Assembly (NCBI GenBank): GCA_015039315.1
Contig: WIDE01000211.1
Location: 1-24,333 of the forward strand
DNA: 24,333 nucleotides
Source of the DNA: Clavulina sp. PMI_390
Lineage: Eukaryota > Basidiomycota > Agaricomycetes > Cantharellales > Hydnaceae
Direction of reading: 5' to 3'
Made by a program: the position numbers and the translations under genes. Below, piece after piece: positions 1 through 10,916 of the stretch. The notes beneath the pieces are model-generated. The model worked only from the letters and a program-made list of their open reading frames with translations. It made no database searches and was not told the origin of the DNA. Every line of letters starts with the position of its first letter. The stretch's first letter is position 1.

Positions 1-757
1 GGAGGGACAGGATTCTGAGCAACAGCTCGATAGTTGCCTAGAGAATTGCAATGTCATCGGTGATTGCTCGAGATATTTGGCTAGGAGGATAGTTCAAGGA
101 GCGCACCGAGATAGAATTGGTTCTTCAGGTAGAATAATGAATCGGAGTCGGCCATGATGGGAGATCGACGGTCGAGAGTAGCTGGAGGCTCGAAGCCAAG
201 GTTTGTTTTCTGTTGTTGATATGCTGGATCGTGGCCAATTCAGAAACATTGTCCATCTCCAGAGAAGACCTTTTGGTGGCCTTTTGGATGAGTTTACGGC
301 CAACATACCACAGAAAATAAACTGGCTTGTCTAGATACCGGCCGTGTCTACCCCACACCTTATCCCCTGTCGTCATGTATGTTCGTGGTGGATTATTTCA
401 AACAGGGTGGTGAAATGTTGAGGTGCCACTGGCTACCAAACCCCATTGACTGACAAGCCCCACCGAATCCCCTTCACTACAACGTCTTATGTGGATTAGT
501 TCACAATAGGTTGGGCTCTGGGTAGCAGGCTGCTATTAAGGAGAAACTTTTTTCGTGTATGCCTGAGAAGTCAACGCCATGGTATGCTCATACCAGTAAT
601 GCTGTCTGTAAGTACCCAAGGCAATATTGTCTCGTGAGTTCGATGCGTATACAGAGAAGTCCCTCTATACTGGGCTTCAAGCCTTCAACCAGAAGACGTA
701 TTGATTTAGGCGCTAGTTGATTAAAGGCGGAAATACGGCAGGAAAGATAAAGGGAGA
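1..757. other. Downstream flank of the first BTB gene, no supported gene
   Basis: No gene can be supported in this 757-base stretch, which lies past the 3' end of the first double-BTB gene. The longest reading frame is on the minus strand at 125-376 (83 codons, ATG start, containing a run of aromatic residues reading VYFLWYVGRK). It overlaps another minus-strand frame at 94-306 and neither resembles a family I recognise. It could be one exon of a gene running off the left edge, or chance. I see no repeat, RNA gene or transposon end here. Confidence 0.4.
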
Positions 758-3089
758 TCAATCGCTCGCGGAGTGTGGGTAATAAGAATACAGCCCCTCT
801 CGGACTAACGCTAACTCCAAATCGTATCGCGTTGCGCATTTATGGTTACAAGGGCAGCTTCGAGATGCCTCTATAACAGCTTGAATTTTCCCCATCATAT
901 CAAAATATGGTGTCTTTGAGCGACCAAGGCGTGTCACAAGGTTATGAACGCGATCCTGCGTGGTGTAACCATAATACCCAGAGGATGGATCCCAACAGCA
1001 ACGGTGGATTATCTCGCTTGTGGGCTGTTCTAGTGAGCCGTTCGACTGCCCGATGCTATCAAACATGGTCTGCCAGGCCTCAGCAAGCCTCGCCCGAGTC
1101 GACTCGAGTCGTTGACAATCTTGGACAGTAACGAGGGAATCAGCCTCCATCCAAGCTGGACTTCCCCCCAAGACAACGTGATAATACGCAGCGCCAATGA
1201 TGGTCTTGTCTCCCAAGTCCTCGCCAAAGCGGAGGAGATAGTGTGGGGAAATAGAGGGGTCCTTCGCCCAAAGTCGTTCAAGTATGATGGCTCGAGCTGA
1301 ATGCATGAGCCCTGGGCGATCAAGTATTTGCCCTCGGCGGAACGCATCCCAGATGGTTAGGTCGGCTGTAAGGTGTATGGGGAGGGCCTCTTTGGAAGTC
1401 ATAGGCTCGACCAGTTCCCAGACATATTGCTCAAGCTGGTCAAATTCATATTTATGAAGGAGCTCGAGGAATTCCAACGAGCGTCGCAGGTTTTCGGTAA
1501 TCTTTTCAGGTTGGAAAAGGAACGAGTCCAAAGGACTGCGTAGCATGTCAGTCATAGATGCGAACTACCCGCATCGGAGATGCAACGAAGCTAAACATAC
1601 CTCATCAGAGTGATGCGTAGTTCCTCAACAGTTTCAGCCGAGTCATAAATTATGATTGGCTCAGCGACCAAGGGGGTGACCGTCGGGGTACTAATGGATA
1701 GCATGTCTCTGAGTTTTTCACTATGCAGCTGAGCAAGGGCTGCCGGAATCTAGTGGGTACAGTCAGTCGGGATGGGATAGTGGCGACGGATGCGTATGCA
1801 CAAACGTACAGCAAAATCCACAGTGTCTACTCTCAACAGGAGATCGCCTGGTTCTAATTCCATTGAGGAGTGAAGTATCAGCTTGGGAGGCGCTATGATG
1901 GTATGAGGAGGGAGCTCGGTCTCATCTGCGGAAGCTGTTCCAAGCGAGTGGTCGTGGGGGGCGCCCATATCATTAGAATCATCCTCGAAGTGGATATATA
2001 TGTTATCTTTGATATCCTCTAAAGAGGATTGGGCTTCTTTCAGAGTACTAGCAGCCAAGTACGAGCTTTGATAAGCGTTGACAACAATCGTTGCCCGGCC
2101 AACCAGATCATACCACGGCAGGTCACAACTTGCAATCCTTTGGAATATTGAAACAAGGTGCTCGGTAGAGTATCCGAGGAAAATGGTTTTTCCTTTCTTG
2201 ATTTTCGACTTTTTTGTAACCTGCCAGTGGCTGTTGTGGACAATAGAGTAATTCCCCAGCTCAGGCTTCCAGAGGTGTAAAGATACTCGGTCCCACTCCA
2301 TTCCACAGGAAGTCACAGCACGAGCGAGGTTGAGGCGGTGTTTGTCTGTCAGGGTAGGGGCTTCATCCCAAACATCCGGCCCATCAAGAAGGATTCGATA
2401 GTATGAGGCTCCTAATAGCTTCCGGTCTTTATAATGCTCGGCAGCATGCAGAGTACCGTAAGCAGAAACCTTTGGGTCCTTAGCCCACAGCCCGGCAAGG
2501 AGAACCTGGAGAGTGGCGTCAATAAACCCAGAGTGCTGGAGCTCATGTGCCGCATGAAAGACATCGAGAGCGGAGAAGTCATCAGTAATTGATGCTTGGA
2601 GGGCCCCATCGAATACCAGTGGTTCGATAAAAGTAAGGACTCGATTCTCAAATCGCTTCATCCCATATCTGTGAAGGAAAATGACCACATAGAGAAGACT
2701 TAGGAGATCAAGCTTTTGGGCATGATCCGCCGCCAGACATGATTCGAGAGGTCTAAGATGGCATCTTAGGTCAATTTGATATCCATAAACCTCATCAATC
2801 CGCGTACGTGAAGAGAATTTGGTAGACTTCCTGAAAAGTCTCGGACGTGCCCTCAAGCTTGAGAGAGAGCCCGGGATCATCGAGAGTGTCATGTTGAAGG
2901 AGCATACGTGTGAGGACTTCACTATTCTGCTCAAGCATTGCTCTAGGAATCTGTATTCCAGATAGAGATATCAGATATGGAAATAAAACTCGGGGAGAAT
3001 GATGAACCCACTTGGAAGATGGTATCGCCGACCCATATTCTAGTACTATGAGGAGAGTGTTGATCTACTAGGCCATTAGAGCTAGACAT
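758..3089 (-). CDS. Tandem double-BTB/POZ domain protein (subtype A), complete, five exons
   Basis: Exons on the minus strand are 3089-3012, 2950-2808, 2752-1810, 1749-1601 and 1535-758, giving 696 aa. Introns are 55-65 nt. The protein has two copies of a BTB/POZ module. The first begins near residue 17 (RIWVGDTIFQ, then IPRAMLEQ and the helical ILFTPLESCL...FLHRYGMKRFE). The second begins near residue 375 (LLLRVDTVDFA, IPAALAQLHSEKLRDML, then SPLDSFLF...LLHKYEF). Each is followed by a helical extension with GLWAKDP/RLWAKDP and LxGAxYYxIxLxG. The C-terminal half has a CCW motif and ends in a Cys-rich stretch before EGLYSYYP. BTB folds dimerise and many act as CUL3 ligase adaptors; that role is not shown here. 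The start gives a 26-codon first exon, as in all three paralogues. No signal peptide or membrane segment is seen. It is closest to the gene at 14694-17044. Confidence 0.85.
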
Positions 3090-4154
3090 AGTGGTGGTTC
3101 ACAGTTGGTGGTGCTTTTGACCGCCGAGAAATTCTTGACACCGCACTACTTCTCCTTGCAATCCTTTGGTTGAAGCGGTTCGTAGCCTCGTGGCAATCGG
3201 TCGAATTCAGTCATGTGATAGCCTAAGGCGTCCCAATCAGCCATAATCATATGAGGAGTATGTACGGCAGGAAGCAGTGAGGATCTCTCGTCACTGAACA
3301 TGTGCGGCTTGGACAGGAAGCAACGAGGTTAACACGTTCACGTCGTTTCACTCATCAAGCAGAATCATGAATTAAGAAGTCAAGGCGAGAAAAGGGTGCA
3401 GAACAGTGACTCTTTTCCACGCGTGCGGTTATGCGGGTTGTTTTCCCACGATCATGGCGTTCATTCTTTCCTTCGTCAGCAGCTTCCAAGCTGGCGTGCA
3501 GCTTTCGATCTGTAATCACTTCCCGATGAATGCCATCACGCCCTTCAGATCTCGTATAGCTTAAAGATATCATTCAACTTAATGCTTTGCATACTGCATA
3601 TCTGGGTCGTATGACTTCTGGATCCTATGATTTGAAAGCCTCACGACCAACTAAAGAAAAAAAAAAATCATATATAAGAGGTTTATCCTCTGCAATAAGC
3701 GCGATCAGACACTCGCTTCTCGCTACGTGTATCTTTCTCCGTTAGTGTTGGACCCAGGGTCTAGACTCGATGCCGTCGGCACTGCTGCCTTAGATCGTGA
3801 TTACTCAGCTAGTTTAGCGGCAGTTTATGCATCACGTATCAACGTTCAATTCAGGGATAGGGGATTTTTCATGAGGATGCTATTACGGATGTAGTATCTT
3901 TCCTCAGCAGTATAACAATGAATAGAAGATTTGATGCCCCCCGATCCATCGTCCGACTTCAGCCAAAGGTTGGATAAATTGTCAGAAATTTGATGCGTAC
4001 AGAAGCAGACCATCAGTGAGATGGTTTCTAGAGATCGACGTGGACGAGGCCATCAAATACGATGTTGTGAGATATATTGGCTCTGGCGTGAATGGCATTG
4101 GGCATTTCAAAAGCCAACTTACCGTGGAAAGCTTTACGGCGCAGATTCCACGTC
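3090..4154. other. Intergenic region between first and second BTB genes
   Basis: This 1,065-base gap lies 5' of the first BTB gene and 3' of the second. It contains a purine tract at about 3655-3668 followed by a TATA-like run (about 3670-3678) readable on either strand. I found no small Cys-rich gene here, although the other BTB genes each have one upstream. No coding frame, tRNA or repeat is supported. It presumably holds the promoter of the 758-3089 gene and the terminator of the 4155-6425 gene. Confidence 0.4.
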
Positions 4155-6425
4155 CTAGTACAGCTCTGACTCATCTTCTGGATGATAGTACTGATATAAG
4201 TCGTACCTCACACCCGCGAGCTCAGAAGCGTAGCTATCTGAGCATTTATCACAATATTCATTCGCTATTGAGATTAGCACCTGCAATTTGCCCATCAAGT
4301 CGTAATGCGGGGTTCTAGACAGCGCTAGTCCCCGAACCAACGCTTGAAGCCGAGCGGCGATTGGGACTGGATAGCAATCCTCCGCCCAGCAGCATGGATG
4401 ATATAGTGGAGAAGCTTCAGTACTACCTCCCCCGATGGAATCGAAAAGTTTTTGCCACCGTTCAGCGAGGTGAGCTCGAGTATCATCCAAATGATGACAC
4501 TCGACGTCAGTCACCCCAGGCTCCATTTCTTGCCAAACGGATTTACCACGAAGGACAATCTGATAGTAGGCAGCTCCTATGAGTTCATTGTCCTTCGTAT
4601 CCTCTCCAAAGTGGAGGAGATAATCGGGGGAGAGGGACGGATGGCGGTTCCATAAGCCTCGCAGCATCACTGAGCGAGCGGATTCTTTTAAGAGAGGCCA
4701 GTTTGTGATCTCTCCGATGTGGAAGACATGAAACACAGTGAACTCATTGGAAAGTTGTTCTTCTAGCTTTCCAGCATGCAAAACAGGCTCGAGTAACTGG
4801 AAGACATAGTCTTTGTAGTTTTCAAAACCATATTTGTTGAGCACTTCCAGTAGCTCTAGCGCTCGTTTCAGATTCTTTGTCAAAAGATCGGGACGGAAGA
4901 GGCAAGAATCCAAGGGGCTAACGATTCAAAATACCGTTAGTTGGATCGTTGATCACCTAATTTAGCTACAGGGCATACTTGAACAGAATAGATCTAAGAT
5001 CTCGGAACGCTTCGAGAGGATCTTCAAGAATTGATGCGGCGTCGCCATCTTTTTTGCTATGGTTCAACATATCGAAAAAGGTTTCGCTGTGGTGTTCCAA
5101 AAGGCATTCCGGAATCTGTGAAGCATGAGATCGCTGCGAGGGCGGTTGACGGGAATTAACTGACCAGAAAATCCACATCATGGATACTCAGAGGGAGACT
5201 CATGGCGCGCGATTCCATAGAGGCGTGCTGAATCCTTGCTGGAGGGAGCGTCTGCATTATTGTCATCCATTGTACAAGAGGCTCGCAGGGAGAGGTGATT
5301 GGTCTTTCTGAAGTACAATCTTGTTCTTGCTCCTCGATGAAGAATGAATAGGTCAATTCTTCAAGCAGCTCCATTGCATTCGATAGCTCCTTTGTGCACT
5401 TTGATACTTTTGATGATCGCTTCTTCTTCAGTGTTGGATCCGAGTGGTTTGGAGAGCTCAGTTTTGACACCAGATTAGCCTTGCCAAGGATGTCAAACCA
5501 AGGCAACTCAAGCCGCAAAAATTCGTTCGTCAAGAAAAGATAATGCTCCCCGAGTGATGTGGAAGAATACGCATTCGACCAGCAGCAATGGCGGACCACA
5601 GATCGATCTCCGAGCTGAGGGTTGGATAGGTGACGCGAGAGTAGCTCCCACTCCTTTCCGCACCTGGTCATCGCGCGATATAAAAGGTTACGACGTGCAT
5701 CTCCTAGTTGCGAAGCACACCATGAATCTTCCCCTTGCAGCAGAATGTTATAATATGTCGCGCCGAGAAGTCTCGTATTCCTAAGCCTTTCGGCAATGGG
5801 AAGGATGTCATATGCAGATACGAAACCGCTTGGAACTTGCTTCAAAGAAGGCATGCCGTTCGGCTGCCCGTCAGGTGGAAGAGCGTCATGTGCATGACCA
5901 GAGCTGGAACCCTGCTTTGGAGGCGAATTCTTATGCAGAAGCGCATTGAGGGCTGCTTCCACCAGCCGAGGATGACTCAGGAGGTGTCGCTCAAGTTCCA
6001 TGAATTTATACTTGTGCAAGAAAGCGATGATATCAACGAACGTTTTCAAGTAGTCGGATACAGGGTAATCGTCCCAAAGGCATGACTTCAGGGGTCTGTA
6101 TCAAAATCTGTGAGAGTACTGACGTGTGCGCGAGCGACTGGACACTAACGTGAATAAAATTGCATAGAATTCACGAAACACTTCAGGAGAAGTTTCGAGG
6201 CTGACAGCGAGTGGCAATTCTACAGATCCCAAGATAGAGCTGAGGGCTTTTCCAAACTCCGGACTATGATAAGCGAGGAGAGATTGAGGGACCTGTGCAC
6301 AAAGGTAAGTCTTGACAACCATAAAGCGGGGCATTAGACGAGCCTACTTGGAATACGGTATCCTCCACCAGGATCTTAACACTAGATGAGGGTAGCAAGG
6401 TCGTGAAATCATTGTTCGTCAACAT
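4155..6425 (-). CDS. Tandem double-BTB/POZ domain protein (subtype B), complete, with an internal deletion
   Basis: Minus-strand exons are 6425-6348, 6292-6150, 6095-5165, 5115-4979 and 4917-4155, giving 683 aa. Intron phases (0,2,0,2) match the paralogues. BTB module 1 starts near residue 17 (KILVEDTVFQ, VPQSLLAYHS, ...FYAILFT, FLHKYKFMELE). Module 2 starts near residue 378 (LSIHDVDFL, IPECLLEHHSETFFDML, PLDSCLF...LNKYGFENY). The extension motifs GLWNRHPSLSPDYLL, LIGAAYYQIVLRG and CCW are present. Compared with the gene at 8539-10916, about 33 residues are missing right after FMELERHLLS (near position 5975), removing the end of BTB 1 and the start of its helical extension. The frame is kept and all splice sites look intact, so it may still be expressed. 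An upstream in-frame ATG at 6488 exists, but 6425 gives the family's 26-codon first exon. Function beyond BTB-type protein interaction is unknown. Confidence 0.82.
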
Positions 6426-7494
6426 GTTATGTGGGATGTCTGGAGTGGTGGGTTGATGGAGCGCTGGTTGATTAGTTGTGCGCGTCAATCGGGAGCCACT
6501 CGAATATCAATCATTTGAATGAAATAAGAGCCGCGAATAGTCTCATGGCGCCAGTACTGAAAAGCTTTGAGCTGATTGGCGCTACACAGGCGCTGTGGTT
6601 GCTATTCAACTCGAGAGTAGTGCTCAGATGATCAAGATAGTATACAGGCGCAATATTGCTAGAATATGGGCGCTTTTTCGGGCACGATGATGGATGGCCC
6701 CGCTTTGAGCAGACTCATCATTGCCGCAGGTGTTCCGTCAGTTCGTCGTAGCCCTCAGTTCCCACGGTGTCGGTTCGCTGTGACAGTGACAGTCGTGTTC
6801 GTCCCATTTGAAATGGTATCTGTCTGTGCTGATCTTCGCCCCCGCCAATAGAGAAGCTCCCAAATCTGCGATAACAAGTCATCAGAATGCTACAAAGACA
6901 CTCATGCTGCGCTTTGTAACAGAATTCAGTTTCGTCAAGTCGCTCATCGTGCCTCCATCATCATATTGAGTCCGCCTCCGTCCAAGGCCGGCCAAGAATT
7001 CTGGCCCAGCCTTAACTGGGCGTCTCTTGCGGCCTGCAACTCGCCAACATACCTCTCTCTTCACTCACACTCCGTACACTTGCTTCCGCCCCCGCTCGTC
7101 TGCTATGCTGTCCTCAAACCTCATCCTAGACCAACCAAAGTCTCATCGCATGCTGCTCACAAGGGAATTCTGGTTTGGTAGGTTTGCTCCACTCCCGATA
7201 CCGTCTCATAACATGTTCTACTGTCAATTGAGTGCGCCCTGTTAGTGACTACAAGCGAACCGACAAGCAATTAGCAGGGCTTGGCGTTTACCACATCCTT
7301 GGTAGCATAAACACCAGCCTGGGAACTAATGAATTCAGATTGGCGTGACGCGCGACAAAGCAGTGTTTTGAATGGATTGATACATTTCCCACAGCAAACC
7401 TGTGCTGTCCGACTGCAATTCCCCCACCCCCCCTTCCCTTCCTCCCCCTAAAAGCTGGGGGCTCCCGACTTCATCTCACATCGTTTCTGCCACT
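6426..7494. promoter_or_regulatory. Divergent intergenic region between a BTB gene and a small Cys-rich gene
   Basis: The two neighbours are transcribed away from each other, so this 1,069-base region must hold both promoters. Towards the small gene it becomes C/T-rich just before the ATG (about 7424-7450), a common feature of fungal promoters, and carries a 14-nt element shared with another small gene (7394-7407). Short frames inside it have no family resemblance. No repeat or RNA gene is seen. Confidence 0.45.
7394..7407 (+). promoter_or_regulatory. 14-nt upstream element shared by two small Cys-rich genes
   Basis: The 14 bases gcaaacctgtgctg occur 101 bases before the ATG at 7495 and, identically, at 12284-12297, 80 bases before the ATG at 12364. 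Both are followed by C/T-rich tracts. They may be a transcription factor site or simply remnants of the duplicated promoter; the sequence cannot tell which. Confidence 0.4.
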
Positions 7495-8050
7495 ATGTCA
7501 AAAACCTCGCAATCTGTCGATCTTCCAACTGCGCCTCTGCCTGTCCACTGTGCTCAACCAAAGGCAGTGGATGCAATTACAACTCAGCCAAAAGCCGTTC
7601 CTCAGATGTCAGTTGAAGATTCGGAAGCCCTGAGGCTTCGAGGGGGCTGTGATTGCTTGGTTGGGGGGGTGGATGTCGAGCTTGGGTTCGTGTGCAACAC
7701 TCTCTGAGCTGTTACAACTCTACGGCTAACAATCTTCCACCATTAACAGACCTTGCATCTGTTACACGCACGGACATGGACTCCTTGGTATGTTTTTATT
7801 TCTACAATAAACAATCCCTTCAGTCACCTGACATTCTGGTGTAGGTTGTCTTGCCTGCCTTGTGGTTTGCGTCCCAAATTGTGTCGCTGGAGGACTCCTG
7901 GGAATAACAAATTGCTTATTGTGAGAGATCCTCCATCATTTACGTCTAACCTATCACTGATCTGCGTTCTATTTTAGGTGCGGTGCATGCAGTGATTGCC
8001 ACTGTGGCGAATATGACTTGCAAGAAAGAAACCGAACATATTCCTATTAG
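7495..8050 (+). CDS. Small Cys-rich hydrophobic protein with a ubiquitin-tail LRLRGG motif
   Basis: Exons 7495-7685, 7750-7787, 7845-7920 and 7978-8050 encode 125 aa; intron phases are 2,1,2 as in the other four members. The N-terminal ~45 residues are Pro/Thr/Gln-rich and probably disordered. LRLRGG occupies residues 46-51, identical to ubiquitin residues 71-76, followed by CDCLVGG. Then come GPCICYTHGHG (64-74), a hydrophobic segment at 77-102 rich in Cys (C78, C81, C85, C89, C100), and CGACSDCHCGEYD near the end. There is no secretion signal at the N terminus. The hydrophobic segment could span or dip into a membrane, with palmitoylated or metal-binding cysteines; this is inference. I do not recognise the family. 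It is divergent from the BTB gene at 4155-6425 and convergent with the one at 8539-10916. Confidence 0.8.
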
Positions 8051-8538
8051 ATCTATTCATTACAATTCTTTGCACTCAGGCTGGCGAGCGAGCGTCATAT
8101 CATTGCTGTACCTTTTTTTTATCCTTTTCACTGCTGTATTTCTAGTCTAGTTGACCACAAATGTACCAACACAGTCGCCGGGGCATCTGTGGCGGATTCA
8201 TGCTGGAAGAAGGTCTCAATGCGACCCTGAATTTCGCTTATCACCCTCCTCATCTTCTGAGACGCCCAGCACTCCGAAATTCAGTCCCAACTCAGAGCTC
8301 CTTAGGTAGTGGTATAATTACGAATGTATCATCAGACAAATATAACCTCGTACGACAACAATTATCCAAGCGGCTTTTCAGAATCGATACCCCCCAAACT
8401 AATAACCGGAGCATGCGGAGCAGTGACCTCCTAGGCGGTAAATTTGGATATGGCCCTAAAGGGAGATACTGCGGGATACGCAGACTCCGAAGCTATTGGA
8501 AGTGGGCATCTGGGCGGACGTTTATATCAGTATGGTTC
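8051..8538. other. Convergent intergenic region (3' ends of two genes)
   Basis: This region lies between the stop of a plus-strand small gene and the stop of a minus-strand BTB gene. It includes a T-tract at 8113-8120 and the 14-nt sequence tgctgtatttctag at 8132-8145, which recurs after the small gene at 17428 (18106-18119). A plus-strand frame at 8161-8553 (130 codons) overlaps the BTB gene's stop and has no recognisable features, so I do not call it. Confidence 0.4.
8132..8145 (+). other. 3'-flank sequence shared with another small Cys-rich gene
   Basis: The 14-base string tgctgtatttctag lies 82 bases after the stop at 8050 and is repeated exactly at 18106-18119, 92 bases after the stop at 18014. 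It is probably a leftover of duplicated 3' UTR, possibly part of a polyadenylation region. Confidence 0.35.
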
Positions 8539-10916
8539 TCAATCCTCCTCTGAATGATGATAAAGGTGCAGTCGTTCCTTCATACTGGCAAGCTCAGAAT
8601 CATAGCGGCTGGAGCACTGTCCACAGTGCTTCTTGGCCACAGAAATAAGCACCCGTACTTTTCCAATGAAGTCATAATATGGAGTGTTTGAGAATGCGAG
8701 GTCACGGTGTAAGTCTTGAAAGCGAGTGGATATCGGGCTGGAACAGCAACCGCCCGAATTGGACCAGCAGCATGAATGATAGAAGGGGACTTTCTCGTCG
8801 TCACCAGCTTTCCCAACGGCGTTGAAAAGATCTTGCCACTGCTCAGTTAGCTTGAGACGAGTCTCCAGTAAACGGCGACAAGCGAGCTCAGTCACTCCAG
8901 GGTCTGCCTCTCGCCAAGCGGGCCCGCCGCGGAGGACAATCTGATAGTACGCAGCTCCGATGAGGTCATCATCTTTCAGCTCTTTCCCAAAACGGAGGAC
9001 ATGATAGGGTGAGAGGGAGGGATGACGCTTCCATAAGCGCTGCAGCATCACCGAGCGAGAAGACTGTTTCAACAGGGCACGGTCAATAATGTCACCAAAG
9101 TGGAAAACATCGAACACGGTGCAGCTATCCGAGAGCTGGATCTCCAGCAGTTCCGGATGCTCGATAGCCCTGATGAGCTGGAAAACGTAGTCCTCATACT
9201 CCTGGAAGCGATATTTATGGAGCACTTCTAGAAGCTCCAGAGCTCTTTTCAGATTCTTTTTGATAAGGTTTGGGCAGAAGAGGCAAGAAGTTATGGGGCT
9301 AAGTGTTCCAGATGGGGTAAGCGGGACGATTCAGCACCTCAGCCAGGAAATTCGAATACCTGAACAGGATAGATCGAAGATCTTGGAACGCCGAGAGAGG
9401 ATCTTGAAGAGGCAATTCGATGCGGTCACCTCCAATACTATGATCCAACATATCGCGGAACAGCCCACCATGATGCTCGATAAGGCATGCCGGCATCTGC
9501 AAATTATGAGCACGGCGTGAAGGAGGCCGATATGAATAGACATACCAAAAAGGTCACATCTTGGATTCGCAGAGAGAGGCTCATCGTTCGCGACTCCATA
9601 GAAGCGTGTCGAATGGCATCTATAGCGAGTGTATATATGGGCACCAGCCCTTTAATGGACTCACAGGAAGGAGTAATCGATGAAATTTCTGAGACACTTT
9701 CTCGTTCACGCTCCTCAACCAACCACGAATTTACCAAGTCTCTGAGAAGTTCCATCTGTTTTGATAGCTCATTTGCGCAGTTTCGCGTACGTGGCCCTTT
9801 CTTTTTGCGATCACGAGCTGTGTGATATATATCATGCGTAGGTGTAAGTTTCAATAGTATTTCCGCTCGCCCAAGGACATCGAACCACGCCAAGTTAAGC
9901 CGTGAGATTTCCCTCATGAATTGAAGGCGAATGCCTTCCGACGCAGTGGATAAGTGGGCATTTGACCAGCAGCATTGGCGAACCACATATCTATCCCCAA
10001 GCTGAGGGTTCCAAAGGTGACGTGAAATTAATTCACACTCATCTCCACACCTGGCCATCGCACGATATAGTATGCGGAGGCGAGCCTCGCCAAGTTGCGA
10101 AGCTTCCCATGAATCTTGCCGTTGAAGCAGAATGTTATAATATGCTGCATTCAGAAGCTTCTCGCTCCCAAACTGTTCAGCGATGGGGAGGATATGATAA
10201 GGGGATACGAAGCTTTCCGAGCTCTCGTATGGAGAGGGTATGTTTTTCTGTCGGACAACTGCGAAAGCGTCAGGATCAGAATCAGGATCAAACTTCTGGG
10301 GGTCTTGCTTTGGAGGCGCTAATTGATGAAGAAGCACGTCGAGGGCGGCTTCCACGAGCTTGGGGTGTTGTATTGTATGACCTGCTTGAAACACGTCTAG
10401 AGCGGAGAAACCATCCGATAAGGAGCTAGGCAGTGCCCCTTGAAGCGCGAGGTGGTCAACATGCTTCAAGACTTGCTGTTTAAGTTCCGTGAACTTGTAT
10501 CTGTGTAAGAACGCCGACAAATTAAGCAGTTTTCTGAGATCCTTGGAGAGAGGATAGTCATCCCGGAGGCATGACTGAAGGGGACTGCCATCACACTCGG
10601 TAAGCCCGTCGCCATAGGAAGCATTCGAATCCAAGCTTACGTGAATAACATTGCATAGAATTCATGGAAAACTTCGGCGGAAGCTTCGACATGAATTGCG
10701 AGATGTGGTTCATCAGACTCCAAGAGAGAGCCTAGGGCTTCTCCAAACTCTGGACTGTGATGAGTGAGGAGGGATCGAGGAATCTCGGTACACCTATCAG
10801 CGATTGGAGTCGGGAAGTAAGGTATATCAAAGACTCACTTGGAATAAAGTACCTTCCACCAGAATGACGACACTGGACGTCGGCAGCAGAGCTGTAAAGT
10901 CGTCGCACGTGGACAT
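8539..10916 (-). CDS. Tandem double-BTB/POZ domain protein (subtype B), complete, longest member
   Basis: Minus-strand exons are 10916-10839, 10783-10641, 10584-9546, 9496-9360 and 9298-8539, giving 718 aa; introns are 49-61 nt. Module 1 starts near residue 17 (VVILVEGTLFQ, IPRSLLTHHS, ...FYAMLFT, FLHRYKFTELKQQVL, SALDVFQAGH). Module 2 starts near residue 413 (LRIQDVTFL, MPACLIEHHGGLFRDML, LHKYRFQEYED). Both halves carry the extension motif with AAYYxIxL and a CCWSN motif. The C terminus has HCGQCSSRYDSEL. It lacks the deletion seen in its closest relative at 4155-6425. The second intron start GTAAGC and the acceptor at 10784 (CGAG) were chosen because they alone keep the 143-nt second exon found in all four genes. 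BTB proteins mediate dimerisation and often ligase-adaptor functions; the specific role is unknown. It is head-to-head with the small gene at 12364. Confidence 0.85.

Noticed and set aside
758..1555. Each long BTB frame treated as its own single-domain gene
   Set aside because: Splice sites and phases join the five frames of each locus into one protein, in the same way at all four loci.
4016..4318. 100-codon plus-strand frame
   Set aside because: Most of it is antisense to the conserved C-terminal exon of the BTB gene ending at 4155.
7495..7685. LRLRGG taken as evidence of a ubiquitin or polyubiquitin gene
   Set aside because: Nothing before the hexapeptide resembles the ubiquitin fold; it is a Pro/Thr/Gln-rich stretch of only 45 residues. 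Only the tail motif matches.
8161..8553. 130-codon plus-strand frame between convergent genes
   Set aside because: It overlaps the 3' end of the 8539-10916 gene, has no recognisable domain or paralogue, and sits where 3' UTRs are expected.
9962..10429. 155-codon plus-strand frame
   Set aside because: It lies entirely antisense to exon 3 of a BTB gene whose reading is supported by three paralogues.
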